Shown: positions 51,870-62,157 of the stretch, in pieces
How the letters are laid out: every line of letters starts with the position of its first letter
How positions within the stretch are numbered: the first letter of the stretch is position 1
Assembly: GCA_038087015.1 (NCBI GenBank)
Contig: JASBNA010000033.1
Location: 452,863-516,862 of the forward strand
Direction of reading: 5' to 3'
DNA length: 64,000 nucleotides
Source of the DNA: Cerrena zonata
Taxonomy: Eukaryota; Basidiomycota; Agaricomycetes; Polyporales; Cerrenaceae
Program-made: the position numbers and the translations under genes
Notes under the pieces: model-generated
The model's input: the letters and a program-made list of their open reading frames with translations, nothing else
The model's database searches: none
What the model was told of the DNA's origin: nothing

Positions 51870-52709
51870 GTATTTCATCGACTCTGGTTCTCTGTTTAAT
51901 TGTATATTAATAGTATCCTTCACTCGTAGAGTATTTAATGGCTGCCAATATTAAACCTCCGTACACCGCCATCTCCTCCTCCCAACAACGCTTCCGTAAA
52001 CGTTAAATAACTTACCGTTTCCAGCCCAAAGGTGTAGCACACAACAAAGATGAGGCACGATAACACCCTTTTAAGAGTGTAAACCATACGATGCCCTTTT
52101 GCAACCACTGTAACCCTTGATAAAGACTAACTGCGAAACTACTGGCACGACTCCCAAACGGACTTGTCTTTCCTTTTGTCTTTTTTGCTGTTTTCTTTTT
52201 GCCGTTTTATTAGCGTTTCAACAATACCAATTTCAACAGTTTCAATTGTATTGCTCTGAGAAGCAGCAAAACTCAATAGCCAAACACCATCATCCTATTA
52301 CTGATTGGCCTCTCAACCCTTGAGACAAGTTACCGCTCAGCTCTGGCCTAATTCCATTGATCCTGGTATTATTTTGTGAGACGCTCTCTATTTTGTTACT
52401 CTGTTGTCGTATAATCAGCTAAGTTTGTTGGCTTGAAAAACACAGGTACGAAGGAAAAAAAAAAAAAAATTTTTTCAGTTATAGGTTGAAGATTGGTAAT
52501 ACTTCAAGGTTGGAACAAAACATCATTTCGAATAGTATCACTGGTCAACAGTGGTAGAATTGAATATTCCAATAATTTATTCTCCAGAATATCTATTCGT
52601 AGGAAGTTGTGTTGATCACTTATAAGTCATTTCTTTAGCCGCCCACACAAGAGTGCTTGTTAATATTACACGTACCAGTACATTCATTCATTAAGATATA
52701 AGCCAAAAG
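51870..52709. other. Intergenic FPR3 / HMG1
   Basis: 840 bp. Contains a sterol-response core TCGTATA at 52407-52413 and A/T runs near 52460. A TTG-opened frame at 52117-52323 is not called. No repeat array. Confidence 0.5.
52407..52413 (+). promoter_or_regulatory. Sterol-response core, HMG1 promoter
   Basis: TCGTATA, the Upc2-type core, about 300 bp upstream of the HMG1 start. The 7-mer will also occur by chance a few times in a window this size, so weight rests on the shared position with ERG2. Confidence 0.4.
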
Positions 52710-55700
52710 ATGCTTGACTTTATATCCAAATCAACCAGTGCGTTGGCAAGAACCTCTGCCAACCGCCCGATTCATTTCATCATTGTGATCGCCTTATTTG
52801 CTTCCATTGCATATTTGTCAGTTGTTGATGAGTATCTTCCTGATCAATTCCTGTCGGATTATTCGATAAAGTTTTATCATCCTCCAGGATCATCTCTGTA
52901 CACTGACTGGATCAAGATTGACGATGTTTCGGCGTACTCTGACGCTGACCAGTACGTGGTCGCTCCGCTTAGGTTTAAACGGGTACAAACTGATGATATT
53001 CCAGAACTTGAAGGTACTTTCCATGGATTAAATTCAAATGAACGTATTTTGATTACTAAACCAGAAGATTTGGAGCAAAGTCTTAATTCAATCGATAAAA
53101 TCTCATATAACGGTATAACTTGGAAAGCAAGACATAATAATAGAATTACTAAATACTACGAATATTTAAGAGCAGGTTTATTGAAAATCAAATCTTCTAT
53201 TCAAGGTGCAGAAAATTTTGATATCGGTTTGATCACCGTTGCTTATATCGCAATGTGGTACACTTTAATTAAAGTTTTCATTGATATGCAAAAAGTTGGC
53301 TCAAATTTTTGGTTGGCTTTTTCAACTATTACATCTTCAACTTTTGGATTTCTTTTCGCTTTATTAGTCACTACTAAAGTCTTGGATACTAAAGTACCTT
53401 TATTAAGTATTACTGAAGGTATTCCTTTCCTTGTTGCCATAATTGGATTCAAACATAAAGTCTCCATTGCTACTTATGTTCTGCAAGCTTCTTCTTCTTC
53501 AAACGCTGATGTTAAAACAATTGTTTCCGATGCCATTTCTGCTCACACTGTTAGTTTGTTAAGAGATCATTTTGTCGTTATTGGTGCATTATTATCAGTT
53601 GCTGGTTATGCCCATCATTTGGAAGGTATGTTCAATTTTTGTATCTTAAGTGCTTTAATTCTTGCTTTTGACTTAGTACTTGTTTATACTTTTTTCTCTG
53701 CCATCTTAGCTTTAAAAATTGAAATCAATCGTGCTCGTCGTACTGAAGATTTAAAAGATGCTTTAGAAGAAGATGGTATTTCTTCTTTAGTTGCTGCTAA
53801 CGTTGCTACCGATGCTTCTCATCATCAATATCATTATGTAACTTCATCCATTTCTAGCAGTGCTTCAATGGTCTCTTTCAAAGTTGCCATGATTGTTGGG
53901 TTTTTCTGTTTCCATTTCTTTTGGGTTGGTAGCTCTTGGTTATATAATGTCACTGGTGGTGAATCTATTTCTTTTTTCACTACCTCTCCTCAATTATCTA
54001 AAACTACCGCAAAACATATTGCTATTGGTAAAGCCGGTACTATCGCCACTTTGGTGACTCCAAAAGTTTATATGCCATTAGGCTTCTTGGTTACATTAGA
54101 AGATGTGATTTTAAGTGTCTTGGAAATAATCAGTTCTGGTATCAGAGATTCTTTGATTTCTAAATGCTTATTATTTGCTTTCGCTATTTCTATTTCAACT
54201 AATGCTTATTTCTTAAATGCTTCGAGATATCAAGTTTCTGCTACCAATAAGTTAATCGAAAAAGAAATTTCTAGACCTAAATCATCCGAATCAAGAAGAA
54301 GTGTTTCTGCAGCCCCACCTAAGTCTTCATCTACCAAAACTCCTAAAGATGTTGAAAGTGATAGTGATGACTCTAGTTCTACCGTTGAAGAATTACAGAT
54401 CAGAGCTCCAAATAAACTCTTACCATTAGAAGAATGTGCCAAATTTTTGAAAGAAGGTAATGTCAAACAATTGAACGATAATGAAGTCTCTTCCTTAGTT
54501 GTCGCTGGTAAATTACCCTTGTATGCTTTAGAAAAACAATTAGCTGATAATACCCGTGCTGTTGCTGTTCGTCGTATAGCCATGGCTAAAATTGCCAAGG
54601 CCCCTATTTTAGAAACCGATAGCTTACCATTTGAACATTATGATTACGATCGTGTCTTTGGTGCTTGTTGCGAAAATGTTATTGGTTATTTGCCATTACC
54701 TGTCGGTGTTGCTGGTCCATTGATCATCGATAAAAAACCATACTACATTCCAATGGCTACTACCGAAGGTTGTTTAGTTGCTTCTGCTATGCGTGGTTGT
54801 AAAGCCATTAACGCTGGTGGTGGTGTCGAAACCGTTTTGACCCAAGATGGTATGACTAGAGGTCCTTGTGTTTCTTTCCCAACTTTAAGTAGAGCAGGTG
54901 CCGCAAAAATTTGGTTGGATTCTGATGAAGGTCAAAAAACTATTCAAAAGGCTTTCAATTCTACTTCCAGATTTGCCCGTTTACAACACGTTAAGACTGC
55001 CTTGGCTGGTACCTTATTATTTATCCGTTTTAGAACTACCACTGGTGATGCTATGGGTATGAATATGATTTCCAAAGGTGTTGAATTTGCTCTTAAATAT
55101 ATGACTGAAGAATGTGGTTTCAGCGATATGGATGTTATTTCCGTTTCTGGTAATTACTGTATCGATAAAAAACCGGCTGCTATTAATTGGATAGAAGGTA
55201 GAGGTAAATCAATTGTTGCTGAAGCTAGAATTCCTGCTGAAGTTGTTAAGAAGGTTCTTAAATCAGATGTTGATGCTTTGGTTAAATTAAATGTTAGTAA
55301 GAACTTGGTTGGGTCAGCTATGGCCGGTTCAATAGGTGGTTTTAACGCTCAAGCTGCTAATTTGGTTACTGCTGTATTTTTAGCTTGTGGTCAAGATCCT
55401 GCTCAAAATGTTGAATCATCTAATTGTATGACCTTGATGGATAATGTTGATGGTGACTTGCAAATTTCTGTTTCTATGCCTTCCATTGAAGTTGGTACAA
55501 TTGGTGGTGGTACAATCTTGGAACCACAAGGTGCTATGTTAGAAATGTTAGGCGTTCGTGGACCTCATCCTACCAACCCTGGTGACAATGCTAGACAGTT
55601 AGCCCGTATTGTTGCATCAATTGTTTTGGCTGCGGAACTTTCACTTGGTTCCGCTTTAGCAGCTGGCCACTTGGTTCAATCTCATATGACCCATAACCGT

Positions 55701-55871
55701 AGTAAAGCACCAAATGCTTCACCTGCTCCTAACGGATCTGCCAACGGTGCATCCACTCCTGCTACCTCTAATGGCTCCGCTGCCATTAAAAATGGGTCAG
55801 TCACTCCTCAACTTAATTCAGATGACATAAATCGCCTTAAGGAAGGTTCTGTTAATTGCATTCGCTCCTGA
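52710..55871 (+). CDS. HMG1: HMG-CoA reductase
   Basis: Rate-limiting enzyme of the sterol/isoprenoid pathway: HMG-CoA plus 2 NADPH to mevalonate, in the ER membrane. The 1053-residue product has an N-terminal span (about 22-40), a lumenal loop, a cluster of membrane spans with sterol-sensing character (about 175-340), more spans near 395-415 and 465-505, and a linker. The catalytic domain (about 600-1010) has 'ENVIGYLPLPVGVAGPL', 'ATTEGCLVASAMRGCKAI' (catalytic Glu), 'GDAMGMNMISKG', 'SMPSIEVGTIGGGT' and 'AAGHLVQSHMTHNR' with the catalytic His. Length matches yeast Hmg1 (1054). A TCGTATA core lies upstream. Confidence 0.98.
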   Translation: MLDFISKSTSALARTSANRPIHFIIVIALFASIAYLSVVDEYLPDQFLSDYSIKFYHPPGSSLYTDWIKIDDVSAYSDADQYVVAPLRFKRVQTDDIPELEGTFHGLNSNERILITKPEDLEQSLNSIDKISYNGITWKARHNNRITKYYEYLRAGLLKIKSSIQGAENFDIGLITVAYIAMWYTLIKVFIDMQKVGSNFWLAFSTITSSTFGFLFALLVTTKVLDTKVPLLSITEGIPFLVAIIGFKHKVSIATYVLQASSSSNADVKTIVSDAISAHTVSLLRDHFVVIGALLSVAGYAHHLEGMFNFCILSALILAFDLVLVYTFFSAILALKIEINRARRTEDLKDALEEDGISSLVAANVATDASHHQYHYVTSSISSSASMVSFKVAMIVGFFCFHFFWVGSSWLYNVTGGESISFFTTSPQLSKTTAKHIAIGKAGTIATLVTPKVYMPLGFLVTLEDVILSVLEIISSGIRDSLISKCLLFAFAISISTNAYFLNASRYQVSATNKLIEKEISRPKSSESRRSVSAAPPKSSSTKTPKDVESDSDDSSSTVEELQIRAPNKLLPLEECAKFLKEGNVKQLNDNEVSSLVVAGKLPLYALEKQLADNTRAVAVRRIAMAKIAKAPILETDSLPFEHYDYDRVFGACCENVIGYLPLPVGVAGPLIIDKKPYYIPMATTEGCLVASAMRGCKAINAGGGVETVLTQDGMTRGPCVSFPTLSRAGAAKIWLDSDEGQKTIQKAFNSTSRFARLQHVKTALAGTLLFIRFRTTTGDAMGMNMISKGVEFALKYMTEECGFSDMDVISVSGNYCIDKKPAAINWIEGRGKSIVAEARIPAEVVKKVLKSDVDALVKLNVSKNLVGSAMAGSIGGFNAQAANLVTAVFLACGQDPAQNVESSNCMTLMDNVDGDLQISVSMPSIEVGTIGGGTILEPQGAMLEMLGVRGPHPTNPGDNARQLARIVASIVLAAELSLGSALAAGHLVQSHMTHNRSKAPNASPAPNGSANGASTPATSNGSAAIKNGSVTPQLNSDDINRLKEGSVNCIRS

Positions 55872-56302
55872 GTTCCCTTGAATCATGAGCTTTTTAACTT
55901 AACAATAAACGAAAACTAATTCACTAAAAAATCATATTTGTTTTTTTTTCTTTTTGTAACAAAACTTATTCCATTCATCATTATCATTGGTATGAATTCC
56001 TTGTTGAAGCTTCATCATCATGTCTATTTTTCCCATAATTTCTTTTTAATTTCATTCCTTTAATTTTAGCTAAAACTCCTGTTTTCTTTGTAATTTTACT
56101 TCTGCATTAATAGATTTTCATAGGTTAAGTTGATACTTGTACTACTTTAATTGTTTTTTTAGAAAGCTTGTAGCCAAAAGAAAGTGCGGATTTCTTCTTT
56201 TTTTGATCGTCCAGCTTTCATTAAATCATTTTTTTTTTTTTTGAGTCATTGCAAATTATTAGTTCTACTTGATTCAAATTATAAGAAGATATATTCGGCA
56301 AA
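55872..56302. other. Intergenic HMG1 / STR2
   Basis: 431 bp, AT-rich, with T runs. No gene present. I recall a bZIP gene (SKO1) between these two in C. albicans; nothing like it is here. Confidence 0.5.
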
Positions 56303-58069
56303 ATGACAGTTGATATCCCATCACAAGAAATTGGTACTCCTATTCCTCAGAATGTTCCTCATGCTGTTTCTGTCACTTTACCTACTTGGGAAGCCACTGT
56401 TGGTTATGAAGAAGGTGAGTCTTGGGTTACAAGTAAAATGAATTCTGGTTATCCAAGATTCTTCATTCATAGTAAAATTGCTGAACTTTCGAAAAATGTG
56501 GAATCCAAATATGGTAGAGATGGTGAAAAATCCATTATCTTTCCATCATATAAAGTAGCCAAAAGATGTCGTGAATTTATAAAATTAAGATCAAAAAAGC
56601 CGGTTAGAATCTTGCAATTAAGCACTCCTCCTCCTTCAAATGATTTTGAAAAATCGTCTGTTATACAATCAACCATCGGTGTTGTTTTTTTCTCTGAAGA
56701 AGATTTCCCAATAGCCAAACAATATTGGCAACATTCGGGTGAAGGTATAAGTTCACGAATGGCCGAGTATGTATTGCGTGAATTGTTCGAGAATGAAAAG
56801 AAAGACAAGGATAGATTTAGAAGTAGAACTAAACAAGAATTGCAAGCAGAAAGAATTCAGAAGAAATCGCCCTCGATTTCAGCATCTTTTAGATCATCTA
56901 GTCTTTCTCAAAATGAAGAAGTTGAAAAAGAATTCAATACCTTTATCGAACAAAAATATGGAAGAGTTTTGGATTTGAAATTTGCAAAAGAAGCCAAACG
57001 TGCTTTGAAGAGAAGAATTTGTGGGAAAGTAGATAAATCAAAAAATCAAGAAGAGGAAATGGAAAAGGCTAAAAGAGGTAAAAACTTAAGTGAGAACGAT
57101 GTATTCTTGTACCCAACAGGTATGGCTTCGATCTTCAATGCCCATCAAATCTGTCTTGGAATCTCTGATACTCCTAAAAAATCTGTGTGTTTTGGATTTC
57201 CTTATGTTGATACATTAAACATTTTAAAGAAATTTGGACCGGGTGTTCATTTCTTGGGATTCGGTGATGATGAATCGTTAGATCAATTGGAGAAGGATTT
57301 GAGAAGCGGAGAAAAAGACATAATGGCATTATTTTGTGAATGTCCGTCAAATCCTTTATTGAAGACTCCAAATTTGAAAAAAATCAGAGCGTTGGCTGAT
57401 GAATTCAACTTCCTCGTTGTTGTTGACGAAACTGTTGGAAATTATTTAAATATCGGTGTTTTACCTTATTCTGATATTGTTGTTTCTTCATTGACCAAAG
57501 TATTCTCTGGGGATTCCAACGTTATGGGTGGATCATTGATTTTGAATCCTTTATCGCAACATTATAACAAAATGAAGAAGTATTTGGATGATGAACACGA
57601 AGATCTCTTTTGGGCTGAAGATGCATTATATTTGGAAAGAAATTCTCGTGATTTTGAAGTAAGATCTCATAAGATCAATCAAACCTCATTAGATGTTGTT
57701 GATTTATTAGTCAACCATCCTTTAATATCTCAAGTGTTCTATCCAAGTCTTTTAGAATCTAAAAAATACTACGACGAGCTTAAAACTCCTCAAGGTGGTT
57801 ATGGTGGATTAATATCATTCGTCTTTCATAAACCCGAGCATGCCAAAAGTTTTTTCAATCATGTTTTATTACACAAGGGTCCTTCTTTAGGAACTAATTT
57901 CACATTGGCTTGTCCTTATGCTATCTTAGCTCATTATCAAGAACTAGAAGAAGTAGAAAAATGGGGGGTTGATCAAAATATCGTTAGAATAAGTATTGGA
58001 TTGGAAGATAAAGAAGAATTGCTTGCAACCATTAATAGTGCCTTGGATATTGCAGTCGCTCAAAATTAA
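56303..58069 (+). CDS. STR2: Cystathionine gamma-synthase
   Basis: Str2 joins O-acetylhomoserine or a related ester and cysteine into cystathionine, a PLP-dependent transsulfuration step. The 588-residue product begins with the family segment 'HAVSVTLPTWEATVGYEEGE' and 'SGYPRFFIHSKIAEL'. The fold-type-I PLP core is in the second half: 'YPTGMASIFNAHQICLG', 'CECPSNPLLKTPNLKKI', 'VVVDETVGNY' and the PLP Lys in 'SSLTKVFSGDSNVMGGS'. The end 'NIVRISIGLEDKEELLATI' is typical. A long charged insert (about 165-265) lies between the N-terminal part and the core. Length is near yeast Str2 (639). Confidence 0.93.
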   Translation: MTVDIPSQEIGTPIPQNVPHAVSVTLPTWEATVGYEEGESWVTSKMNSGYPRFFIHSKIAELSKNVESKYGRDGEKSIIFPSYKVAKRCREFIKLRSKKPVRILQLSTPPPSNDFEKSSVIQSTIGVVFFSEEDFPIAKQYWQHSGEGISSRMAEYVLRELFENEKKDKDRFRSRTKQELQAERIQKKSPSISASFRSSSLSQNEEVEKEFNTFIEQKYGRVLDLKFAKEAKRALKRRICGKVDKSKNQEEEMEKAKRGKNLSENDVFLYPTGMASIFNAHQICLGISDTPKKSVCFGFPYVDTLNILKKFGPGVHFLGFGDDESLDQLEKDLRSGEKDIMALFCECPSNPLLKTPNLKKIRALADEFNFLVVVDETVGNYLNIGVLPYSDIVVSSLTKVFSGDSNVMGGSLILNPLSQHYNKMKKYLDDEHEDLFWAEDALYLERNSRDFEVRSHKINQTSLDVVDLLVNHPLISQVFYPSLLESKKYYDELKTPQGGYGGLISFVFHKPEHAKSFFNHVLLHKGPSLGTNFTLACPYAILAHYQELEEVEKWGVDQNIVRISIGLEDKEELLATINSALDIAVAQN

Positions 58070-58156
58070 AGTACATAGATAGTAGTCTCTTATATTAGAT
58101 GCACATATTAGAAATTTCGTATATTTACATTAGTTGCAAAAGCAAATTTATCTAGA

Positions 58157-58723
58157 TCAAAAATCTGATGTCATTCCTGGATATGGAGCACCTTTACATG
58201 GGGCTGGTGGCTCTCCTGTAAGTTCTTCATGGTGAACGGTTCCGACATACCAATATTTATCACTTTCATCATAGTATTTTTGCCAATCAGCAATATGTTT
58301 AGCTGCCTTCGTTGGCTCTATGCCTCGTAAATCATGCGTATATTGTTCAGGTGACTTGATGCATCCAGTCACAAATGCTCTGGCAGAATCTTTTCCACTG
58401 AAAGATGAATAGGTAGCTGGAGGTCCATAAAAGGCTCTCCCATTAGTAACATCGTAAACTTTACCATTGATAGCAAGATAAATGGGCAAATTTTGATCAG
58501 TTCCATTATATAATGCTAATTCTTCGGTGGTTAAGTTTACATAGCTATTAGTTAATCTTAATGTTAAATATCTATGGTCAACCCATTTACCTTTATAACC
58601 CCATGTCGAACTTGAAGTAAACCACCATGATAAAAATGCATTCAAAAGAAGAAGCCCCCCAATAACCCTCACAATATCTATAATTCCAAACAGGCTATCT
58701 TTCAGCGTATGCTTCCGACTCAT
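58157..58723 (-). CDS. Membrane-anchored cytochrome b5-like heme/steroid-binding protein
   Basis: This protein has the cytochrome b5-like domain of the MAPR group (Dap1, PGRMC, neuferricin). I start at the ATG at 58723; the frame opens two codons earlier at a TTG. The 188-residue product has an N-terminal membrane anchor (about 15-36, 'IIDIVRVIGGLLLLNAFLSW') and the domain 'IYLAINGKVYDVTNGRAFYGPPATYSSFSGKDSARAF' (about 80-117; Tyr residues would contact heme). Next come 'DWQKYYDESDKYWYVGTVHH' and a Pro/Gly-rich end. It is larger than Dap1 and differs in its anchor, so it is likely the second fungal MAPR type. Substrate unknown. Confidence 0.88.
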   Translation of the reverse strand: MSRKHTLKDSLFGIIDIVRVIGGLLLLNAFLSWWFTSSSTWGYKGKWVDHRYLTLRLTNSYVNLTTEELALYNGTDQNLPIYLAINGKVYDVTNGRAFYGPPATYSSFSGKDSARAFVTGCIKSPEQYTHDLRGIEPTKAAKHIADWQKYYDESDKYWYVGTVHHEELTGEPPAPCKGAPYPGMTSDF

Positions 58724-59019
58724 TTTCAATATAATCCCTGGGTAATAACAGCTTTGGTGGAAGTATAGAAGAAAAGAGATGGGGTTAAGCAGTTTTCAGC
58801 TAACATCCGCGTGTTTAGATCAGATCATCACCTGTGCGATTACAACTACCCACGTATTTTTTTGTTATGATCATTAAACTACAACTTAAAAATAGAATTA
58901 AATTAGTGTCAATACGAATATATCGTGGAAATCAATTAGCTAATTGTAGAGAAACGTAGAGAATTAATACAAATATATAGGAGAAAGGAAAAAAAATTAA
59001 ATCGGTAGAAGTCGTTATA

Positions 59020-61803
59020 TCATTGCATGAAAAAAAACTCTTCACTGTTCATGTTATCTCCAGCACTTTTATTGTTAAAATTCAATTTATTTGAGTCTGC
59101 ACTTAATAAGTTCGACCAAAATTCGTCGTTCAATGCCAAATAAGAGTTTTCTAGCTGATCTGGATTGGCAATATGTTTTGCCAATGGATTGCTAGAATCT
59201 TGGATAGGTATGTCACCATTGAACTGAAGACTTGGATTTTGCACATTGAATGAATTGACAGGATTGAAAGATGAAGCACCATTTACATCAGCACGAGGTT
59301 GGAAGGGAGGAGGGTTTGCATTGAGTTGATTGGAGTTATTGAAAGCTGTTGGGGAATTGGTATTAATAAGATCGACGTTTTGATTGGTAGTTAATCCACT
59401 AGGAGGGGTGGAATATCTTAAGGTACTTAAAGAAGGGTCTAAATTCGACCCACTGGTATATAGACCCTGAATTCTAGTATTGCGATTTTTTAACTTAGGG
59501 TTGGGGAAATAAGTTGTATCATCCAAAGATCTTTGATCGCCAGAGCTGCTATTATTAGGAACATGATATTGTTTATTGGTACTGCGTTCATTAGAATCTT
59601 GTGGTTGTATGTCTTTTGCAATTCTTAGTGGTGAGCCAACTTGCTTTGGGAGGTGGGAAGGGGGTTCTGACTTTCCATCTCGTCTGACAGAAGCTGCATA
59701 AGATAACAAGTCAAGGGAAATCTGAGATGCATATTGTTTACCAGATTCTGTAGTTAATAGTCCTCCAACGTGTGATCTATTATAAAGGTCTGATAATTTC
59801 TCTAAATCGCGTTTGGGTACTCTATAGACATTGGTTGGAACTAAATTTTCTGGAGTTTCACCGTTCTTCTGTAATAAGTCTTGAACTTGGGTTGCATAAG
59901 TTTGAACGAAAAGCTGCAACACTAAATGTAATTTTTTCAAAAAATGATTAGCCGGATGGATGATACCTGCTTGATCGAGAGACCTTGTAAGTTTTTGAAT
60001 TACGAAAACTGCATGTCTTGGGACCAAATCCTTTTCTATGTGAGAAGGTAAAGATATAATCAAATACCTTAATCTCAAAAGCATACCGGCGGTATAAATG
60101 ATTCTTGCAGCGTAGATTATTGGGAGAGCCGATATTTCAGAAGGACTCATAAGAGTGAAGCTATCTAAAGCTTTTAAACAGGATGTAGTACATTGGGCAA
60201 TTGACATTATAGTGTTTGTATTTAATTTGAAAGAATCTTGGTCTGTTTCTGAATTGAGTGCTTTAGTGACTGAATCACTTAAAGTCGGTTCGTGTAAATA
60301 GGCCTCGACCGAGTAGTAATAGGCTAGGAAGGAATGTTTTTGAGGGTCTATTTGAGCTTTTATGGTATTCAAATTTTTCTGTAATTCAGAAATGATGTAT
60401 CTAGAAGATTGACCAGCTTTATCATTTGAATCGGGGGAATGGACAATATGATGAATTCTTTCTAATTCATGACTCAATCTCAGGAATAATGCAAGACTCT
60501 TCATTTTTGGGATACCACTTTCTTGAAGTCTTACACAACATTCTTCAACGTAGGGAGTCCATTTAACATAAATTGCTCTTCTTAATATTAAGCAAATACT
60601 AACCGTGGTAAAATATAACGACATTAATAAGCCTGAATATTCAAGACTGGCACTTTTATTTGGTTCATCAAGTTGAACCGAACCATCAGATTGTTTATAA
60701 CTATAGGAAGGTCTTGCCACTATACCAACATCATGTAACAAAGTTACCGACAAGGTATTGAGTAGATGATAACGACGATGTCTAAATAATTCAGGAGTGT
60801 TATACCATAAACATAATAATAGAATGCATTTAATCAATTCAACCGATTTTGATCCTGCCACCAAGACTTCAATTGCAATACATTTCATGGCTTCATTATC
60901 GATTATTAAAGTATGATCAAAATCATCGGTGTTTTTAATAACCGAATTAGTGATAGACATGATTGCATTGAAAAGAAAAGGTTGGTTATTTCTTAATTGA
61001 TGAACATCTTCACTAATTTCAACCAAGGGATGAGTTTTATAAATACATTCCTGATAAAGATTTAAACGATATTCCGCTTCTTCTTCAGTCATAATACCCC
61101 GAGAAACCAAATCAATCTTTTCCCGTTCTTTTAATAAACTATTTCTTTTATCAGCAGTATGTTTTAAAGAATTAGTTAATTCACTTAAACTCGAGGAACT
61201 ACTTTCACACAACATGATGATTTCTTTTTCCAAATCAATCTTGGATACGAACACCGGCGAACCCAATTCAGAAGAATGCATCGACTCGGTTCTTGCATGA
61301 AGCGGGATACTATGCAATGGTGGTAACTCAGACAGAGGACTATTTTTAGGATGAGATGATCCATTAAGATTATGTGGTGGAGAAAATTCTTTCTTTTGAG
61401 TTAATTCATCCTTCAACATTTTGATTTGAGCCTGCAAATCTGAAATGATTTCATCCTTCTTCAAAATCTTATTAGCCTTGACATCAAGATTCTGATTCCC
61501 ATCTTCATTTTCTGCACCAGCCATCAATTTCTCCGATCTCTTTCTTCTCTTTCTGGGCTGATTCAAATTGATTTCACACTTCCTTCTCGAGTTGATACAC
61601 CTAATACACGGACCGGCTGGATCATCTGGATTTGCTGGAGTGCACTTGACTTTTAATCCGTGACAACTTTTACAGGCCACCGATCTCCTCGTAGCCTTCT
61701 TTTTCTCACCATTCTCCAGAAACAACTTATAATCCTTCTCGGATGGCTGTGGCGAGGTGGTCTGGGAGATATCTCCCCCTTCATCTTGAGACAAGCCAGA
61801 CAT
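59020..61803 (-). CDS. WAR1: Weak-acid-response Zn2Cys6 transcription factor
   Basis: War1 activates weak-acid anion export (PDR12-type pumps) in yeast and sorbate tolerance in Candida. The 927-residue product has a Zn2Cys6 cluster at about residues 43-77 ('VACKSCHGLKVKCTP', 'GPCIRCINSRRKCEI') and a basic linker 'QPRKRRKRS'. A coiled coil follows (about 115-138). The middle region (about 240-640) matches War1 as I recall it: 'GIMTEEEAEYRLNLYQE', 'LLCLWYNTPELFRHRRYHLLN', 'YYYSVEAYL' and 'IIYAARIIYTAGMLLRLRYL'. The terminal 'YLALNDEFWSNLL' resembles the War1 end 'SLNDEFWTDLF', a likely activation motif. It sits next to MNS1 in divergent orientation. Confidence 0.9.
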   Translation of the reverse strand: MSGLSQDEGGDISQTTSPQPSEKDYKLFLENGEKKKATRRSVACKSCHGLKVKCTPANPDDPAGPCIRCINSRRKCEINLNQPRKRRKRSEKLMAGAENEDGNQNLDVKANKILKKDEIISDLQAQIKMLKDELTQKKEFSPPHNLNGSSHPKNSPLSELPPLHSIPLHARTESMHSSELGSPVFVSKIDLEKEIIMLCESSSSSLSELTNSLKHTADKRNSLLKEREKIDLVSRGIMTEEEAEYRLNLYQECIYKTHPLVEISEDVHQLRNNQPFLFNAIMSITNSVIKNTDDFDHTLIIDNEAMKCIAIEVLVAGSKSVELIKCILLLCLWYNTPELFRHRRYHLLNTLSVTLLHDVGIVARPSYSYKQSDGSVQLDEPNKSASLEYSGLLMSLYFTTVSICLILRRAIYVKWTPYVEECCVRLQESGIPKMKSLALFLRLSHELERIHHIVHSPDSNDKAGQSSRYIISELQKNLNTIKAQIDPQKHSFLAYYYSVEAYLHEPTLSDSVTKALNSETDQDSFKLNTNTIMSIAQCTTSCLKALDSFTLMSPSEISALPIIYAARIIYTAGMLLRLRYLIISLPSHIEKDLVPRHAVFVIQKLTRSLDQAGIIHPANHFLKKLHLVLQLFVQTYATQVQDLLQKNGETPENLVPTNVYRVPKRDLEKLSDLYNRSHVGGLLTTESGKQYASQISLDLLSYAASVRRDGKSEPPSHLPKQVGSPLRIAKDIQPQDSNERSTNKQYHVPNNSSSGDQRSLDDTTYFPNPKLKNRNTRIQGLYTSGSNLDPSLSTLRYSTPPSGLTTNQNVDLINTNSPTAFNNSNQLNANPPPFQPRADVNGASSFNPVNSFNVQNPSLQFNGDIPIQDSSNPLAKHIANPDQLENSYLALNDEFWSNLLSADSNKLNFNNKSAGDNMNSEEFFFMQ

Positions 61804-61820
61804 TGTTCATACAAAGCTTC

Positions 61821-61845
61821 AAAAAAAAAAAAAAAAAAAAAAAAA
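61821..61845. repeat. A25 homopolymer at the WAR1 start
   Basis: Uninterrupted 25 A on the plus strand, T25 in the WAR1 sense, ending 17 bp before its ATG; probably in the 5' leader or core promoter. Confidence 0.9.
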
Positions 61846-62094
61846 TTAGAATTCCCAAACTTCGGCTTTTCTGGTTACAGCCGTGATTAGTCCCAGTATT
61901 AGATCTTCAGAACAACCACAAGCGGCAAACAGTAAAAAAAATAACACACTATATCCTCCAGAGACAACGTTTCAACGATAGCCAACTATACTTCTTGCCT
62001 TAAACTATTCTTGTTCAAAACACTGGAAACTTGGAGTCAGGCAGAAAAAGATGGAGGGCATAAAGAAGTTTTTTTCTTCCTTTAATTAGAACAA

Positions 62095-62099
<5 letters not shown>

Positions 62100-62157
<58 letters not shown>
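62100..62157. repeat. T58 homopolymer
   Basis: 58 consecutive T, followed by a CT-rich stretch to about 62180. It is by far the longest homopolymer in the window, and its true length may not be reliable in the assembly. Confidence 0.9.
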
